The notes below the pieces were generated by a model that was given only the letters and a program-made list of their open reading frames with translations, had not been told where the DNA came from and ran no database searches. A stretch of DNA of 64,000 nt, from the NCBI RefSeq assembly GCF_029946165.1, contig NZ_JAQSDZ010000025.1, positions 62,001 through 126,000 on the forward strand, read 5' to 3'. The stretch is from Methylotenera sp. (GTDB lineage: Bacteria > Pseudomonadota > Gammaproteobacteria > Burkholderiales > Methylophilaceae). The position numbers were made by a program, and so were the translations under genes. This document shows, piece by piece, positions 28,633 to 37,147 of the stretch; the stretch's first letter is position 1; each line of letters begins with the position of its first letter.

Positions 28633-29751
28633 TTAGTGAATTTTTGTGGCAGATTGCTCAGTTGTAATTTGTTCCGCGATTAATTCCTGCGCGGGCACAA
28701 GCCGTTTGCCATGATTTCCAGCTTCATTATATAGTTTGAGGACAGCATCGCTGACGTTGCACACGGTGCCAGTTTTGCATAAAGCAACACAAGCACCTCC
28801 AAAACCTGCTCCAGTCAATCTTGCTCCATAGACATCCTTATTTTTCTGCAAGAGCGCTACCAGCAAATCTAACTCAGGGATTGATACCTCATAATCTTGG
28901 CTTAGGCTAGTGTGCGATGCATTCATTAATTGCCCGAAATCCACAGCGCTAATACCCTTACGCGCAGCCAACACTCGGTTATTTTCTTTAATCACATGGC
29001 GCGCACGCTCGCGAAATGGTGACGGTAATTCATTCGTCAAGTTCGGATCAGTAATATCACGCAACTCTTCTACCCCAAGCTGCTGAGCAGCGACGATACA
29101 TTCTGCTCGACGCTCATTGTACTTGCTAGCAGCCAAAGTTCTGCTTATACCAGAATCGATGACTAGCACTTCAGCGTCAGCTGGTAGTGGCAAAACTTCT
29201 GTTTCCAGCGTGCGCGTGTCAATAAATAACATATGCTCAACATCAGCCAAACTAGAAGCCATTTGATCCATAATGCCGCAATTTACGCCTGCATATTTGA
29301 CTTCTGCGCGCTGCGCCATTTTTGCAATCATGATATCTTCAACGGGTAATTGAAGAAGAATGCGCAAGGCACGTAAAGTAGCCACTTCTAATGCGGCGCT
29401 GGAAGATAAACCTACTTCTATCGGAACGGTGGAATGAACGTAAATATCCATAAAAGGTATATCAGCGCCTATCGCTTTAACTTCGTGCAGGCAACCGTAG
29501 ATATAACTGGCAAAATGTTTCTTTGGCGGAGTTTCCATTGTAAACGATACAATTTCGTCCAAAGTTGCAGCATATAATCGAAACGACTTCCGTTTGTTTG
29601 GATGCAAAAGCACACAGGTCTTTTGCGAAATAGCAGTAGGTAGCACGTATCCGCCATTGTAGTCAGTGTGTTCACCCAGCAGATTAACTCTACCCGGAGC
29701 TTCTGCCATCACTGTTGGCGCAGCTTTAAAAATTTCTTCAAATGTCTTCAT
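28633..29751 (-). CDS. galK: galactokinase
   Basis: GHMP kinase phosphorylating galactose at C1, the entry to the Leloir pathway. The 372-residue protein shows the galactokinase signature GRVNLLGEHTDYNGGYVLP (about 20-38), the ATP loop VEVGLSSSAALEVA (about 115), and the third motif TGAGFGGACVAL near the end. It is the last gene of a minus-strand run with galT upstream (31 bases). It needs galM (37148, divergent) for alpha-galactose; galE is not in the window. Confidence 0.95.
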   Translation of the reverse strand: MKTFEEIFKAAPTVMAEAPGRVNLLGEHTDYNGGYVLPTAISQKTCVLLHPNKRKSFRLYAATLDEIVSFTMETPPKKHFASYIYGCLHEVKAIGADIPFMDIYVHSTVPIEVGLSSSAALEVATLRALRILLQLPVEDIMIAKMAQRAEVKYAGVNCGIMDQMASSLADVEHMLFIDTRTLETEVLPLPADAEVLVIDSGISRTLAASKYNERRAECIVAAQQLGVEELRDITDPNLTNELPSPFRERARHVIKENNRVLAARKGISAVDFGQLMNASHTSLSQDYEVSIPELDLLVALLQKNKDVYGARLTGAGFGGACVALCKTGTVCNVSDAVLKLYNEAGNHGKRLVPAQELIAEQITTEQSATKIH

Positions 29752-29782
29752 TGCAGTCTCAAATAATTATCTAAATGTCAGT

Positions 29783-30868
29783 TCATTCTATGTCGACGAT
29801 GACATTTTGAAGCTCTAAAGCTTTATCTTCTGGTAACGCATCCATGACGAATAGCCCAGCTGCTAATTCAGTGCCAGCTAGGTATTTAAGTTTATCCATG
29901 GTGCGGTATGGCGGATAAAATTCGGCATGAAGATGTGCTTCAGGATGTGATTCGCCATCGGTCGGCGCTTGATACCAGGCCATTAAATATGGAAAGGGTC
30001 GGTTCCATAGCGCATCATATTTCATGAGAACAGTCTTAAGTGCGCGAGCTAAATCAACCCGCTGCTCTTCAGTTAATGCGCTAAATGTAAGCGTTGCCTT
30101 AATTGGAGCAACCCAAACTTCATAAGGATAGCGGGCGCAAGCAGGTACAAATGCAACTGCATGTTCGCCACGATAAATAATGCGTTTGTCGTCTTGGAGC
30201 TCTCTATTAATCATGGCTTCCAAAGGTCCGCAACCATGTTCAGAAAAATATTCGCGGGCTTGCAACTGCATGCGAGCTGGCACTGGGGGAATCACTGGAT
30301 AAGCATATATTTGCCCGTGCGGGTGATTAAGGGTAACGCCCATGGCGGTGCCGCGATTTTCAAAAGGAAGCACATAGCGAATTTCAGGCAACTCTCCGAT
30401 TTCTTCTGTACGCGCAGCCCAGACTTCGATTAATAGCTCGATTTGCGATAGCGGCAAATTACCTAATGAGGATTGAGCATCTTGGGTAAACACCACCACT
30501 TCACATTTCCCAGTGGCTGGAATTGTGGGAATGATGATATCTGGCGGTTGATGAGAATTTAGCTCTAGTGAAGGGAAGCGATTATCAAATACGGCAATCT
30601 GCCAATTACCTTGTGGTAATTCGGTGGGATTAGCTAAATCTGTAGTTACCGCTAGGGGGTTGTATTCAGGTGGAGGCAAAAAAGTGCGATTTTGCCGAAA
30701 GCTTGCGTAAGCAACCCATTCCCCACGTAAAGGATGCCAGCGCAGATGAGGGTTCGCGCCTGACGGTTCCGCAAACGGCGAAGGCGCGACCATGTCTTCT
30801 TGCAATGGTGCTTCACTATAAAGCCATAACTGTCTGCCGTCCGGTTTAAGCAATTTAAGCGTATACAT
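29783..30868 (-). CDS. galT: galactose-1-phosphate uridylyltransferase
   Basis: Exchanges UMP between UDP-glucose and galactose-1-phosphate. The active-site HPH-Q motif is in [12 protein letters not shown] (about residue 184), and the N-terminal [25 protein letters not shown] matches the family. The usual zinc-binding CxxC after this segment is absent (it reads [14 protein letters not shown]), so it belongs to the zinc-poor variants. Length is 361 residues. It lies between the GH2 gene and galK, all on the minus strand. Confidence 0.92.
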   Translation of the reverse strand: MYTLKLLKPDGRQLWLYSEAPLQEDMVAPSPFAEPSGANPHLRWHPLRGEWVAYASFRQNRTFLPPPEYNPLAVTTDLANPTELPQGNWQIAVFDNRFPSLELNSHQPPDIIIPTIPATGKCEVVVFTQDAQSSLGNLPLSQIELLIEVWAARTEEIGELPEIRYVLPFENRGTAMGVTLNHPHGQIYAYPVIPPVPARMQLQAREYFSEHGCGPLEAMINRELQDDKRIIYRGEHAVAFVPACARYPYEVWVAPIKATLTFSALTEEQRVDLARALKTVLMKYDALWNRPFPYLMAWYQAPTDGESHPEAHLHAEFYPPYRTMDKLKYLAGTELAAGLFVMDALPEDKALELQNVIVDIE

Positions 30869-30901
30869 GACTACCTCTTAACATTTCGATTGTAAGAAAC
30901 A

Positions 30902-32719
30902 TCATACGGCTAAGCCTATATACATATTCGAGGCCCGAGTAATGGCAGCAATCTCTTCCAATGGTATTTTTGGAGTGCGATCCGCACATAACAAACCGTT
31001 TGCTTCTTGAAAAGTATCGGCAAATTGGGTGTAACAAAAACCACTGAATAGCGAAGCACTCGTGATAACTTCCATCAAACTTCTATATAAAGCTAAGAAA
31101 TCTGTATCGTCTTTGGCTGAGGAGTAACCCCAAGTTTGACTGACGCCAGGTTGCGGACACTTGGCATAAGCAATACCGCCGAATTCTGTCAGCATAATAG
31201 GCTGCCCCTTATGTGGATAGCCGTCTAAAGTGAGGATACGCCCGCCTGGACGGCGACGATCAAACAACAGACCCATATTAGCTTCCACGCAATAACGGTT
31301 TCGCAATTGATCGGCATTCGCATCATAATCATGAATTCCGATGATGTCCGTGGCGCTACTTTCCCAACCGTCATTACCAATCACTGGTCTCGTAGAGTCT
31401 AGCGTGCGGGTTAAGTGATAAAGCGCTTCTACGGCATGGCGATGTTCGCGAATGGAGGTGAGTTCTGGCACTCCCCATGATTCATTAAACGGTACCCATA
31501 CAATAATGCAAGGGTGGCTGTAATCTCGTTCTATTACTTCGCCCCACTCTCTTACCGTGCGCGTGATAGCAGTGCGGGTGAATCGATAAGCCGAAGGCAT
31601 TTCTTCCCACACTAGCAGGCCAAGCTTATCTGCCCAGTATAAGTAGCGCGGGTCTTCAATCTTTTGATGCTTGCGTACACCATTAAAGCCCATAGCTTTT
31701 GCCAACTCAACATCGCGCCTTAAAGCATCATCATTTGGAGCTGCTAACAAAGTATCGGGCCAATACCCTTGGTCTAGCACCATGCGTAACATATAGGGTC
31801 TGCCATTAAGCATGAATCGGTCACGCAATATATTGACCGAGCGAAGTGCAGTATATGAGGTAAATTGATCGAGTATTTGAGTGCCATTTCTTAAGGTGAT
31901 TTCTGCATCCAGCAAGGTAGGACGCTCTGGACTCCAAAGTAACTCGTTGCGGAAGTCGTCAATACCAGGATCGGAAAGGATAATACGGCGATCGATTTGT
32001 TCATCTAAAATGCGGTAACTATCACTCGCAAGTATGCGTTCCCCATGACGTAATGTAATTTCAAGCCATAGTTCTTCGTAACAAATATTGGAAAGGGTCG
32101 CTTCAAACTGTAGAGAAAATTCCTCCATATGCGGGGTCCAACGTATCGTTTTTATATAGGTTTCTGCGACTCGCTCTAACCAAACGGTTTGCCAAATACC
32201 TGTAGTTCGCGGATACCATATGGAGTGAGGTTCAAGCTGCCAGTCTTGCTTGCCTCTGGGCTTACTCAGATCATGTGGATCATCTTCTGCCATCACTGTG
32301 ACTACTTGTTTTCCACTAGCATTTAAAGCAAATGTGATATCGGCGGTAAAAGGCGTATGGCCACCTTCATGTTTTGCCACCAAAAGGCCGTTTACCCATA
32401 CCGTGGCGTGATAGTCCACTGCGCCGAAATGAAGCAAAATATGGTGTTGACAGCCCCCTTTTGGCTCAGCTTTATTTTTTTTATCGTCGTTAATGGACAT
32501 ATCAAATTCCCGCTGATACCAACAAGCGCGATGGAAGTTTCTGTCACCAATTCCACTGGCCTGTGATTCTGGTGGAAATGGGACTTCAATATGCAATGGC
32601 CATAAAGCTATTTCATCAGGCTGTTTATAGACGCCAGCGTCATCAAATAGAAATTGCCATTGTCCGTTTAATGAAGTCCACTGCTTACGTACCAGTTGAG
32701 GGCGCGGATAAGCTGTCAT
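30902..32719 (-). CDS. glycoside hydrolase family 2 (beta-galactosidase/beta-glucuronidase-like)
   Basis: Predicted retaining exo-glycosidase. The 605-residue protein follows the GH2 plan: sugar-binding jelly roll at the start (RKQWTSLNGQWQFLFDD), an immunoglobulin-like domain, then the barrel with VRKHQKIEDPRYLYWADKLGLLVWEE. The acid/base glutamate is in WVPFNESWGVPE (about 411) and the nucleophile in MLTEFGGIAYA (about 513). No signal peptide is seen, so it is likely cytoplasmic. The ATG at 32719 has AGGAG seven bases upstream; an ATG at 32785 is in frame but overlaps the upstream gene. Its place beside galT and galK suggests that it releases galactose; glucuronidase activity is possible. 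Confidence 0.87.
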   Translation of the reverse strand: MTAYPRPQLVRKQWTSLNGQWQFLFDDAGVYKQPDEIALWPLHIEVPFPPESQASGIGDRNFHRACWYQREFDMSINDDKKNKAEPKGGCQHHILLHFGAVDYHATVWVNGLLVAKHEGGHTPFTADITFALNASGKQVVTVMAEDDPHDLSKPRGKQDWQLEPHSIWYPRTTGIWQTVWLERVAETYIKTIRWTPHMEEFSLQFEATLSNICYEELWLEITLRHGERILASDSYRILDEQIDRRIILSDPGIDDFRNELLWSPERPTLLDAEITLRNGTQILDQFTSYTALRSVNILRDRFMLNGRPYMLRMVLDQGYWPDTLLAAPNDDALRRDVELAKAMGFNGVRKHQKIEDPRYLYWADKLGLLVWEEMPSAYRFTRTAITRTVREWGEVIERDYSHPCIIVWVPFNESWGVPELTSIREHRHAVEALYHLTRTLDSTRPVIGNDGWESSATDIIGIHDYDANADQLRNRYCVEANMGLLFDRRRPGGRILTLDGYPHKGQPIMLTEFGGIAYAKCPQPGVSQTWGYSSAKDDTDFLALYRSLMEVITSASLFSGFCYTQFADTFQEANGLLCADRTPKIPLEEIAAITRASNMYIGLAV

Positions 32720-32751
32720 TAATGTCTCCTTATATAGGAAAGGAATCTTGC

Positions 32752-35700
32752 TTAAATTGCAGGAGCACTTTGCTGACTTTCGCACCCCATCGCCTCTGCC
32801 GCTTTTTTACCTGCCAAAAATGCATGGTCAGAGTTGTAGTACTCCCATTCGCTATAGCGACCTGCTAAGGTAATTCCAAACCCAGCCAGCCACTGTTTAA
32901 CGATAGCGACGTTGCGGGTTCGGGCATGGTCGTACACTACGTATGCGTAAGGCATATCAACCTCGTTAGCAGTAATTAATCTGTCGGTTTCGTTTAACAA
33001 TCCCACATCAATGCAATCTTGGAAACAGCGCTCAATGAGCTGTTGCCCGCTGTACGGCAGTGGTTTCCAAGGGGAGTAAGATATTTCGCAGGTCAGCCCG
33101 AATCCGTCTGGTGGATTACAACCTGGACTTGCATTTCCTTGTAAGAAAATACGATGGAAAATGGAATCTTCAGGATAATAAATCCAATGTTTATCCGTAA
33201 TATTTTCGCGTGCAATACCTAAGTTTACGCAGCGAATGGAGATATGCTTAAGTCCGTTAGCGGCATCGATAACAACTTGCGGTGCTTCGTCGCCTATCAT
33301 GCGAATCAATTGCGGCAATGGCATGGTGCTAATAAGGTTTTCATAACGATAGCGTCTGCCATCGGCCAATTCAACCGTGCGTTGCTTAGGTGAAATGTGT
33401 TTGACATCTGCATTAAGTTCTAACGTACCTTTTATGTGCGGCAAAAACCCATCCATGATGGCTTGGAAACCACCATGCAATGGATAGCCAAATCGGGCAT
33501 TTGGCCCCATAGGCTTACCAGAAGGCTCTAGGGCGCCGCTGATAATCTCTTCGATATCGGGCAAAGGCACTCGACCGCCCAACCAAGACGTTTCCATTTC
33601 AGTAAGAGGGACTGTCCATATTTTCTTGTTATATGGAATGGCAAAATGTTTGGCGATACCCTTGCCCCAAACTTTGTAAATGAAATCCTCAAAATTTTCA
33701 GGAGTACTTGTGAGGTTGGATGTAGGATTGGTTATAGGGTTGGATGAAGAATTTGCGGACTTATCTCCCATCAGGTTTTTGCCAGACACAGAAGCTGGAA
33801 CATCTACTGTTCCATCTGCACAGCAATCACTTATTTCTTTTTGGTTAACGGCCATATTGCATGACTTATCTTTCATTGAGGGCTGTTCTTTCACCGCGCC
33901 ATAACGGGCTTCTACAGCGCCAACGATACATTCTTTAATGACCTCAGGCGGCAAGCCGTATAAGGCACCTTGAAATGGATAACGCGTATGCACACCTTTG
34001 CTGTATACCCACGCCTCTCTATTCTGCCAATGGATATTATCTCCAAGTAAGGTTTTATACAGCTGCAATACATATTCATCATTGGAAAACATAATATGAC
34101 CTGCATAATCGAAGGTGAATCCTTTATCCTCGATTGAGCGGCACCAGCCTCCGACATGGGAGTTTTTATCCAGCAATACGGTATCTTTACCCAAATGGTA
34201 AGCTGCGCTTAAGCCAGTGGGGCCAGCCCCGATGATGACATTACACACATGCTGAGCAGGAGCTGAAATATGCACTAAGTTTGCGCTAGATTTATTTCTA
34301 TCATCGCCCCCCAATATCGATTCGGGTAAACCTTGCGAAGTTACAACATCGTTATATTGTCGCGTATTAATTTGAGCTGTTTGATTGTCAGCTATTAGCG
34401 GCTCATCTGGGTAAATTTCATCTGGGCATATAAGCTTCTGAAGCATTTCATGCATAGATAATGCAGCACTTTCCCATGACGTTTGGGCAACTATACCTCG
34501 CATATTTTCAATGCGTTGCTGTTTTGCATACTCCGTTTCCGCCAAAAGTTTTTCACAGGCTAGAACAAAATCTTGATGAGTTTCGGCTATAGCTACTGCG
34601 CTACCGTAAAGATCAATCACATCTTTAATGGGAGTACTGACTATTGGTAATTCAGCTGCCATGTATTCTAAGGTCTTGGTCGGACTAATAAAACGTGTGG
34701 ATTCATTCAATGCAAACGGCAGCAAACAAACGTCCCATCCAGCTAGAAACTGGGGTAAGGCTTGGTAGGGTTGCTGGTCAATGTAATGAATATTGGCTTG
34801 CCTGGGCAATATTGAAGGATTGATTTTAACGATTGGACCAACCAGTACAATTTGCCACTCAGGATGCGCTTTTGCCACATAAGCAATTAGATCGGCGTCA
34901 AACCGTTCATCTATAACGCCATAGAAGCCTAATTTCGGTCCAGAAATGGCATGCTGAGCGGGATGTCCATTATTGCGGTCTAATGCCTGCTGAAAATGGA
35001 TAACATCGACACTGCTTGGGAAACAATGAACGTTATTGTGGCGTTCTTTTTTAGCGTTATATAAGCTAGGGCCGCCAGTAAATACAATATCCGCAATGCC
35101 TAATAATGCATTTTCACGCTGCAATAGTTGCTTGGGCGGATTTGCAAATGCTGAGAGCTCATCCATACAATCATAAATCACTACACTGGGGTTCATGCCT
35201 TGAAGTAAGGGTAAGGCCATTGGGGTGTAAAACCAAACAACATAATCTTCAAAATCCTCCACCAGCTCAGCGATAAGCGTTTTCATGTAGGGTAAATAGT
35301 CATCATGAAAACCATGCGCTTGCACGGGCACATGCGGAGTACACACAGTGACATTCGGCACTGGAGTTGAGGTAGAGAAGAAACAATCTCGATTATCGAA
35401 TACTGGTTCCTCGATAAAAATTACCTGGTAGTGTTCTGCAAGACGAGAAAGTAGATGTTGTGGGCGTTGAAATACAAAATTCCAGCGCAGGTGCGAGAAC
35501 ACAAAGATGGTAGACATTTTATTCCCTTTCGAGGATGAAGCGCCTGTATACATAGGTATAGACATGGCTTGATTGACAAGTAAATTTGAAAAATGCTTTG
35601 TTAGACGTTGCGCGTTATGAATCGCTTGAATATAAGGGGCACAAGGGATGCGCTTAAAGTCTGATGTAGCTAAATCAGATCTAGTTAAATCAGAAGATTC

Positions 35701-36825
35701 CGATTCAGCGTCACTAGACAAATCTTTCGATGATGGTTCAATATCCCAAACTCCGCTATGGTGCCAATGGTGTTCATTTTCCCAGTCTGGACGGTCTAAA
35801 GCAGGATAAAGGCAGATTCCGTCAATATTCACCCCATGTTGTTTGGCAAGAATGGTCTCTTGAGCGATTTCGCGTATCCATGCCCCTCTTCCACTTCCTA
35901 CGTGGCTGGTTTCAGCAATGATTAAGGGACGTTGATAGCGCTGGTAGACTTCCATCAGCATTTGATGGAATGGGATACGACGTGTGTCACCGAGATGCCA
36001 CGGAAATTGAGCTTCTACGCCCCACTGATTATTATGGTAGTAATTAATACCCACAATATCTAGGTATTGCGGAGCGCCGCCCAACTCTGGTTCCAATTTG
36101 CCGCATATCATGTCCCAAGCTTCATACTGCGATAGGTTATAAGAAGTTGCGGTGCCTTCCATTACCGGCCAACCCTGCGGAGCGCCGACCCTAATCAGCG
36201 GATCGCACTGCAATATGCGGGCTTTAGGCTGCAATTTCCAAATTTCATCACAGCCACGAATGGTCGCTCGCACTAATTGACGCTTTAATCTTGCCCCACC
36301 ATCATTTTCGGCATGAATACAAGCGAATTTGTTGGCAGCTGCAGCCCAGCTGGCAAATGAAATTTCGTTAATGGGTGAATATATGGGGATCTCACCAATG
36401 TAGTCGCTCAAAAAAGTCACTGCGTGACGACAATATTGAGCGAAGCGTTCTATAAACTGTGGGGAGTAAACATCAATATCCAAAGGCCAGCCATAATGGC
36501 AGAATGTCCAGTTGATTTGTATGCCCAATTCTTTAGCCGCCTTAGCGCGCAATAAGATTGAAGAGAAATCAAAGTGTCCATTTTTCTCTACCAATCGCCA
36601 ACCAATACTTTCGCGCACGGTGCGAATACCTAACTCGCTGAGTAGTAAGTAATCGTCATAGGCGCGGCTGGCATGGCGATTAGCTTCATTCATTGCCAGT
36701 GAGATACCAGCTCCATTTATATGGTCTGCACCTTCATAGCCAGCCATCCAAAATGAGGCAAACGTATTGGCAGATTGAGCGTCTACCTTCGAATTGGCAA
36801 TATTATTATGTTCAGTTAGAGACAT
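32752..36825 (-). CDS. three-domain fusion: clan-A glycoside hydrolase, glycosyltransferase, UDP-galactopyranose mutase-like flavoprotein
   Basis: One uninterrupted 1357-codon frame. Residues 1-365 resemble GH1-type hydrolases, with candidate acid/base E154 (SPINEISFASW) and nucleophile E305 (LIIAETSHVG). After a Ser/Asp linker, a GT-B glycosyltransferase runs from about 437 (MSTIFVFSHLRWNFVFQRPQ) to 805, with SPTKTLEYMAAELPIVSTPI near its end. From about 860 to the end is an FAD domain (VIIGAGPTGLSAAYHLG, AGHIMFSND, FAIPYNKKIWTVPL) like UDP-galactopyranose mutase, interrupted by a 65-residue low-complexity insert. An AAAGGGA-n5-ATG precedes codon 437, so separate translation of the last two parts is possible. 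GTG at 36831 is an alternative start. GH2, galT and galK follow, so the locus probably makes or remodels a galactose-containing glycan. The exact substrates are unknown. Confidence 0.8.
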   Translation of the reverse strand: MSLTEHNNIANSKVDAQSANTFASFWMAGYEGADHINGAGISLAMNEANRHASRAYDDYLLLSELGIRTVRESIGWRLVEKNGHFDFSSILLRAKAAKELGIQINWTFCHYGWPLDIDVYSPQFIERFAQYCRHAVTFLSDYIGEIPIYSPINEISFASWAAAANKFACIHAENDGGARLKRQLVRATIRGCDEIWKLQPKARILQCDPLIRVGAPQGWPVMEGTATSYNLSQYEAWDMICGKLEPELGGAPQYLDIVGINYYHNNQWGVEAQFPWHLGDTRRIPFHQMLMEVYQRYQRPLIIAETSHVGSGRGAWIREIAQETILAKQHGVNIDGICLYPALDRPDWENEHHWHHSGVWDIEPSSKDLSSDAESESSDLTRSDLATSDFKRIPCAPYIQAIHNAQRLTKHFSNLLVNQAMSIPMYTGASSSKGNKMSTIFVFSHLRWNFVFQRPQHLLSRLAEHYQVIFIEEPVFDNRDCFFSTSTPVPNVTVCTPHVPVQAHGFHDDYLPYMKTLIAELVEDFEDYVVWFYTPMALPLLQGMNPSVVIYDCMDELSAFANPPKQLLQRENALLGIADIVFTGGPSLYNAKKERHNNVHCFPSSVDVIHFQQALDRNNGHPAQHAISGPKLGFYGVIDERFDADLIAYVAKAHPEWQIVLVGPIVKINPSILPRQANIHYIDQQPYQALPQFLAGWDVCLLPFALNESTRFISPTKTLEYMAAELPIVSTPIKDVIDLYGSAVAIAETHQDFVLACEKLLAETEYAKQQRIENMRGIVAQTSWESAALSMHEMLQKLICPDEIYPDEPLIADNQTAQINTRQYNDVVTSQGLPESILGGDDRNKSSANLVHISAPAQHVCNVIIGAGPTGLSAAYHLGKDTVLLDKNSHVGGWCRSIEDKGFTFDYAGHIMFSNDEYVLQLYKTLLGDNIHWQNREAWVYSKGVHTRYPFQGALYGLPPEVIKECIVGAVEARYGAVKEQPSMKDKSCNMAVNQKEISDCCADGTVDVPASVSGKNLMGDKSANSSSNPITNPTSNLTSTPENFEDFIYKVWGKGIAKHFAIPYNKKIWTVPLTEMETSWLGGRVPLPDIEEIISGALEPSGKPMGPNARFGYPLHGGFQAIMDGFLPHIKGTLELNADVKHISPKQRTVELADGRRYRYENLISTMPLPQLIRMIGDEAPQVVIDAANGLKHISIRCVNLGIARENITDKHWIYYPEDSIFHRIFLQGNASPGCNPPDGFGLTCEISYSPWKPLPYSGQQLIERCFQDCIDVGLLNETDRLITANEVDMPYAYVVYDHARTRNVAIVKQWLAGFGITLAGRYSEWEYYNSDHAFLAGKKAAEAMGCESQQSAPAI
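33690..33760. repeat. imperfect short repeats inside the flavoprotein domain
   Basis: The plus strand reads as imperfect 11-12-base units of the form taGGaTTGG / aGGGTTGGAT between about 33715 and 33750. In the gene's frame this gives NSSSNPITNPTSNLTSTPENF-like low-complexity sequence in the insert of the FAD domain. It is probably a slippage-prone spacer. Confidence 0.5.
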
Positions 36826-36831
36826 AGCCAC

Positions 36832-37147
36832 TTTATGGAATTAAGTTAAATTTCGTTACGTTGCTCCTGGCAGATATGTCGTGTTACATAAGAAATTATT
36901 AGCTCTCATTAAACACAATGGCGACTGACTGCATATCATCGGGCACGAATGATACAGTCAGCTTATGAGAGCAAGCTTTTATGATGTATAGGAATAATGC
37001 TGATAAAGTTGTAGGAAAAACCTCGCAGGATATGCGTCAAACTTACCGAGGCGCTATCAACAGCCGATTTGCCTAGTCCTTACAAATTAAAATAAACTTA
37101 AATGCCATTCAATAATCAGAAGTTATCTATTAGCGTAGAGACCAATT
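36832..37147. promoter_or_regulatory. divergent regulatory region between the fusion gene and galM
   Basis: A 316-base gap with no gene that must carry promoters for both directions. It contains a nested inverted repeat at 36902-36972, the most likely operator or leader structure. Neither start codon (36825 minus, 37148 plus) has a strong ribosome binding site; an AGGAG on the minus strand lies about 40 bases before the fusion start. I saw nothing else recognisable. Confidence 0.5.
36902..36972. repeat. nested inverted repeat in the gal-locus divergent region
   Basis: Outer arms GCTCTCAT (36902-36909) and ATGAGAGC (36965-36972) are exact inverted copies. Inside them TGACTG/CAGTCA (36926-36931 and 36955-36960) and ATCAT/ATGAT (36935-36939 and 36949-36953) continue the dyad around a centre CGGGCACGA. 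The near-symmetry over 71 bases suggests an operator for a dimeric regulator or a cruciform or RNA stem. Confidence 0.6.
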
